Shown piece by piece: positions 61,903 to 64,000 of a stretch of 64,000 nt of DNA. The notes under the pieces are model-generated. The model was given only the letters and a program-made list of their open reading frames with translations. It searched no databases and was not told the DNA's origin. This stretch comes from Palleronia caenipelagi. Lineage in GTDB: Bacteria > Pseudomonadota > Alphaproteobacteria > Rhodobacterales > Rhodobacteraceae. Position 1 is the stretch's first letter. The number at the start of each line of letters is the position of its first letter. The stretch covers positions 79,249 through 143,248 of the forward strand of contig NZ_VFSV01000009.1 of NCBI RefSeq assembly GCF_007004065.1, given 5' to 3'. The position numbers and the translations under genes were made by a program.

Positions 61903-62943
61903 CTAACTTAGTGTCAAAGCCTTGCGGGCACCTATAGCGTCAAGAATTTGCCCAGCGACATCATCAAATGCGCGTTCGGTCCGAAACAAGTCCTTTATCT
62001 CACTTTCGCACTGCTCGCGCTTTGCCAGCTTTGGCAGGTCGCCGAACGCTGCTCCGCCGGTGTTCCACTTTACTTTGGCTGCAACAAACACGTCCTCCGT
62101 CTCACCCTCCCCATCGGAAACACCAGGGATGAACCGTATATGGCGACGCATGCTAAGAACGATGTTGCCGTTCGGATTGCGGTGGACGTTGATGAACAGC
62201 ACGGGCCAATCAGCCTCCTTCATGTCCCAGTAGGCGAAGTAGTCGTAGCCCGATCGGCCAGCGCTCCCATCTTCCGCAGCGCCTCCCTCCCTGTCCAGTT
62301 CTTCTTCCATGACCGCCTTGGCGCCCTCCTCGACGGCCTTGGCGACGTCCTCCTTCGAAAAGACGAAGCGGATGCCTTTAAATGCTTCAGGATCGCTGCG
62401 AAGAAGTTGCAAAAGCGTCGGAGGCTTTTTGAGAACGACTGCCTGATCTTGTCCGATCGCAGCAGCGCTGAGACCCCCTAAGTGCTCCGGCGCTCTGGCA
62501 AAAGCATCGGCGTCCACACTCACGGCTTTGCTGTAACGCGTCTCGAAGGTCGCCTCGGCTTCACGGAACGCTTCGCCTCCGGGGGATAGCCATATCCCAT
62601 CCTCGATCCTGTTATTGGAAGACAGCGCTGCGCGAGAGGCATTGGCCGAGCAGACGACCGCGCCCCTGTCAGACGCATAGATCTTCGCATGCATTTGCTT
62701 ATCGGGGAGATGGCGTAGGCTTTCGTTGTTCGGCGCTCCACCGACGCGAAGCGCCGTTTGCACGGTCATGCCCATTCGTAAGTCGCACAGAACGCGCAGA
62801 TCCTTGGGCGGGACGCCGCCGCCGAACAGTTCCTCTGCCCAGGTTGGACCGAGGAAGGCGACGCACATCCAAGGTTTGTTTCCAGCCATGACCTTGCGGA
62901 TGCGCTTCGCTAGTCGTTTGCCTGTCAGATACTTAACGCCCAT
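61903..62943 (-). CDS. Phospholipase D-like domain protein
   Basis: A 346-residue protein with one HKD motif, MHAKIYASDRGAVVCSANAS (His85, Lys87, Asp92, Asn101). A single HKD suggests a dimer such as Nuc or BfiI, which act as nucleases. The C-terminal half (FAYWDMKEADWPVLFINVHR) is unknown. GC content is higher than in neighbouring cargo. Probably a nuclease of a defence or recombination type. Confidence 0.72.
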   Translation of the reverse strand: MGVKYLTGKRLAKRIRKVMAGNKPWMCVAFLGPTWAEELFGGGVPPKDLRVLCDLRMGMTVQTALRVGGAPNNESLRHLPDKQMHAKIYASDRGAVVCSANASRAALSSNNRIEDGIWLSPGGEAFREAEATFETRYSKAVSVDADAFARAPEHLGGLSAAAIGQDQAVVLKKPPTLLQLLRSDPEAFKGIRFVFSKEDVAKAVEEGAKAVMEEELDREGGAAEDGSAGRSGYDYFAYWDMKEADWPVLFINVHRNPNGNIVLSMRRHIRFIPGVSDGEGETEDVFVAAKVKWNTGGAAFGDLPKLAKREQCESEIKDLFRTERAFDDVAGQILDAIGARKALTLS

Positions 62944-63522
62944 GGCCTACTTCTCTACCCCTTCGGAAGTTGTCTACTATGCATTGGACACGTTTGTGCC
63001 CATACATCCGAGTTGTTCAGTTTAACGATAGCCAAGAAAAAACTATATTCATCCCGGCCGCTGCGAAAGCCCACTTTGTCCGCGTAGCCGTCACTCGACC
63101 GACCTAAATGCTGTAGCCCGGGTCAAAAGAAATCAAGCGCGGGCTGCGCTATGGTATCTTAACCTGTAGGGATTGGGCGGCTTTGGGTTGAATTTTCCAC
63201 AACGATTCCCCCCTACATTTGAGATTCAGTTCGATACATGGCTGTGCGGTTTAGGTTCCAAGCTGCCATGCCGCCATGCCGCCACGTGGCGAGGCCCAAA
63301 AGATGCCCGTGCTTCCAGCCTTCAGAGGCGACCCTGAGTAGGCCCTCGGATCGGAGCGGGGCAACAGGTTACACTCAGCAAGTTGGCTGTGTCCGCGCAT
63401 AAGGCAATCTAATGCGGGCTCTGACTTCTAGCCCGAAGAATGCTACACATTTTGCTACACAATTTGCTACACTTTACAAGTCAACTATATGAATCAAAGT
63501 GCATATCACATCGTTCTGAATG
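62944..63522. other. Right-end non-coding region
   Basis: No credible gene. It contains a short GCCATGCC tandem near 63,265 and the right arm sites at 63,441-63,472. The arm sites and the att core explain its last 80 bp. Confidence 0.5.
63441..63472 (+). repeat. Right arm-type integrase sites, three TGCTACAC copies
   Basis: TGCTACAC occurs at 63,441, 63,453 and 63,465, again with a 12-bp period and in the same direction as at the left end. The linker bases ATTT are also shared. They lie 51 bp inside the right core. Confidence 0.8.
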
Positions 63523-63537
63523 CCTGTCTCTCCGCCA
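63523..63537 (+). repeat. attR core (prophage right end)
   Basis: An exact copy of CCTGTCTCTCCGCCA, the last 15 bases of tRNA-Ser. The rest of the tRNA is absent, as expected for the distal end. It could also serve as the left core of the following element. Confidence 0.9.
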
Positions 63538-63560
63538 AAATTCCTGAGAAAACGGCGAGT

Positions 63561-63581
63561 GTTCCCACATTCGTTCCCACA
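63561..63581 (+). repeat. Arm-like repeats GTTCCCACA of the second element
   Basis: GTTCCCACA occurs at 63,561-63,569 and 63,573-63,581, 12 bp apart. The sequence differs from TGCTACAC but the period is the same. They are probably arm sites for the adjacent recombinase. Confidence 0.6.
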
Positions 63582-63616
63582 CATTGTGCCCGCTTGAAAC
63601 GGTCGAATTGGCCTGA

Positions 63617-64000
63617 TCAGTCATCGATGCTTCTTGCTTCCGGTTCCCCGGTCACGATTGCGTGCTGGCGTTCGCGGGTGATCTGACCGTAGCTGCGCAG
63701 TGTGGTCAGAACGTCCGTGTGACCGAGGTTTTGAGAGACGGCGACCAGTTCCGCCGGGGTGGTACAGGTTTTCGCGGTGTGCCGGGCGTGCATGTGCCGG
63801 AAGGCATGGGGGCCGAAGGCTTGCAGACCAGCGGTCTTGAAGGCACCGTTGACGATCTTTCGGACGGGTTCGGAACTGCGCCATGGGCGGCGGGTGAAGC
63901 CTTCGGCGCAAAACCCGGTGCCGGGCTTGGCGCTGAGGGCGGTGGAGGGGAACAGCGGATCATCCGGGCCATAAAGCTCAACCTCGTCCAGATGGGTGAT
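63617..64000 (-). CDS. Tyrosine recombinase of a second element, C-terminal part
   Basis: The last 127 residues of an integrase run off the right edge. It reads LDEVELYGPDDPLFPSTALS, then PHAFRHMHARH (HxxR motif), SQNLGHTDVLTT (LGH) and SYGQITRERQ (nucleophile Tyr). It differs from the prophage integrase and matches the island-type integrases of alphaproteobacteria. It reads toward the prophage. The stop is at 63,617; the N-terminus is not visible. Confidence 0.85.
   Translation of the reverse strand: MTHLDEVELYGPDDPLFPSTALSAKPGTGFCAEGFTRRPWRSSEPVRKIVNGAFKTAGLQAFGPHAFRHMHARHTAKTCTTPAELVAVSQNLGHTDVLTTLRSYGQITRERQHAIVTGEPEARSIDD

Larger units (their letters stand above)
21895..63537. mobile_element. 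Integrated HK97-type siphovirus-like prophage, about 41.6 kb
   Basis: The element is bounded by 15-bp direct repeats at the tRNA-Ser 3' end. It contains an integrase, a repressor region, replication genes, a complete run of packaging, head, tail and lysis genes, and cargo at the right end. A long non-contractile tail is inferred from the tape measure, tail tube and tail-tip genes and the lack of sheath genes. The late operon appears intact, but the integrase is frameshifted, so the prophage may not excise by itself. Confidence 0.92.
63538..64000. mobile_element. Start of a second integrated element
   Basis: Immediately after attR a second set of arm-like repeats and a tyrosine recombinase gene in the opposite direction begin. 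This pattern indicates another element integrated in tandem at the same tRNA gene, or a remnant of one. Its far end lies outside the window. Confidence 0.65.

Noticed and set aside
61617..61911. Two overlapping short frames between the 60-residue gene and the PLD-like gene
   Set aside because: They lie on opposite strands, have biased composition and no start signals.
63240..63480. Short direct repeats at the right end as a CRISPR array
   Set aside because: The units are only 8 bp with 4-bp gaps, so there are no spacers; no cas gene is present.
63489..63686. A 65-residue plus-strand frame across attR
   Set aside because: It spans the att core and arm repeats and ends opposite the second integrase; it is a chance frame.

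Overview
The window is a high-GC alphaproteobacterial chromosome segment, most likely Rhodobacterales (Roseobacter type). The support is a ChpT-type phosphotransferase, an OlsB/OlsA ornithine-lipid pair, a DUF3553 protein, an L21 protein with a long helix-hairpin-helix-like extension, and prophage genes that resemble gene-transfer-agent tail genes. No species can be named from the sequence alone.

Positions 1-21,909 are ordinary chromosome: the end of ssb; pabC-pabB-aroB-aroK (minus strand); a small membrane protein, a secreted protein and xerD, then a CBS-domain transporter and a cytochrome P450 (plus); an M32 carboxypeptidase and ctaA (minus); trmJ; thiE; olsBA; chpT; proBA; obgE; a GNAT acetyltransferase; rplU-rpmA; a DUF2059 protein; and a tRNA-Ser(CGA) gene.

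Positions 21,895-63,537 are a 41.6 kb siphovirus-like prophage in the 3' end of the tRNA-Ser gene. A 15-bp direct repeat marks the two ends. Just inside each end lie three direct copies of TGCTACAC with a 12-bp period, probable integrase arm sites. The left end has a frameshifted integrase, a DUF3800 protein, a leftward operon of small proteins, a CI/Cro-like switch with shared palindromic operators, a DUF4145 gene flanked by 42-bp direct repeats, a methyltransferase, a primase and a P4-type helicase. After a putative late-gene regulator and a terminator comes a textbook HK97-type late operon: HNH, terminase, portal, ClpP-like protease, capsid, connectors, tail tube, tape measure, tail tip, an SGNH-esterase tail fibre, then endolysin, holin-like protein and overlapping spanins.

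The right end, about 56,956-63,522, is AT-richer cargo. It holds a DUF262 plus HEPN gene pair (plus strand) facing a minus-strand row: PLD-like protein, 60-aa protein, HNH nuclease and a stand-alone ClpP-like protease. This looks like a lysogenic-conversion or defence cassette and is the best candidate here for an undescribed system.

From 63,538 on, a second tyrosine recombinase begins, with its own 12-bp-period arm repeats (GTTCCCACA). This suggests a second element integrated in tandem at the same tRNA gene.
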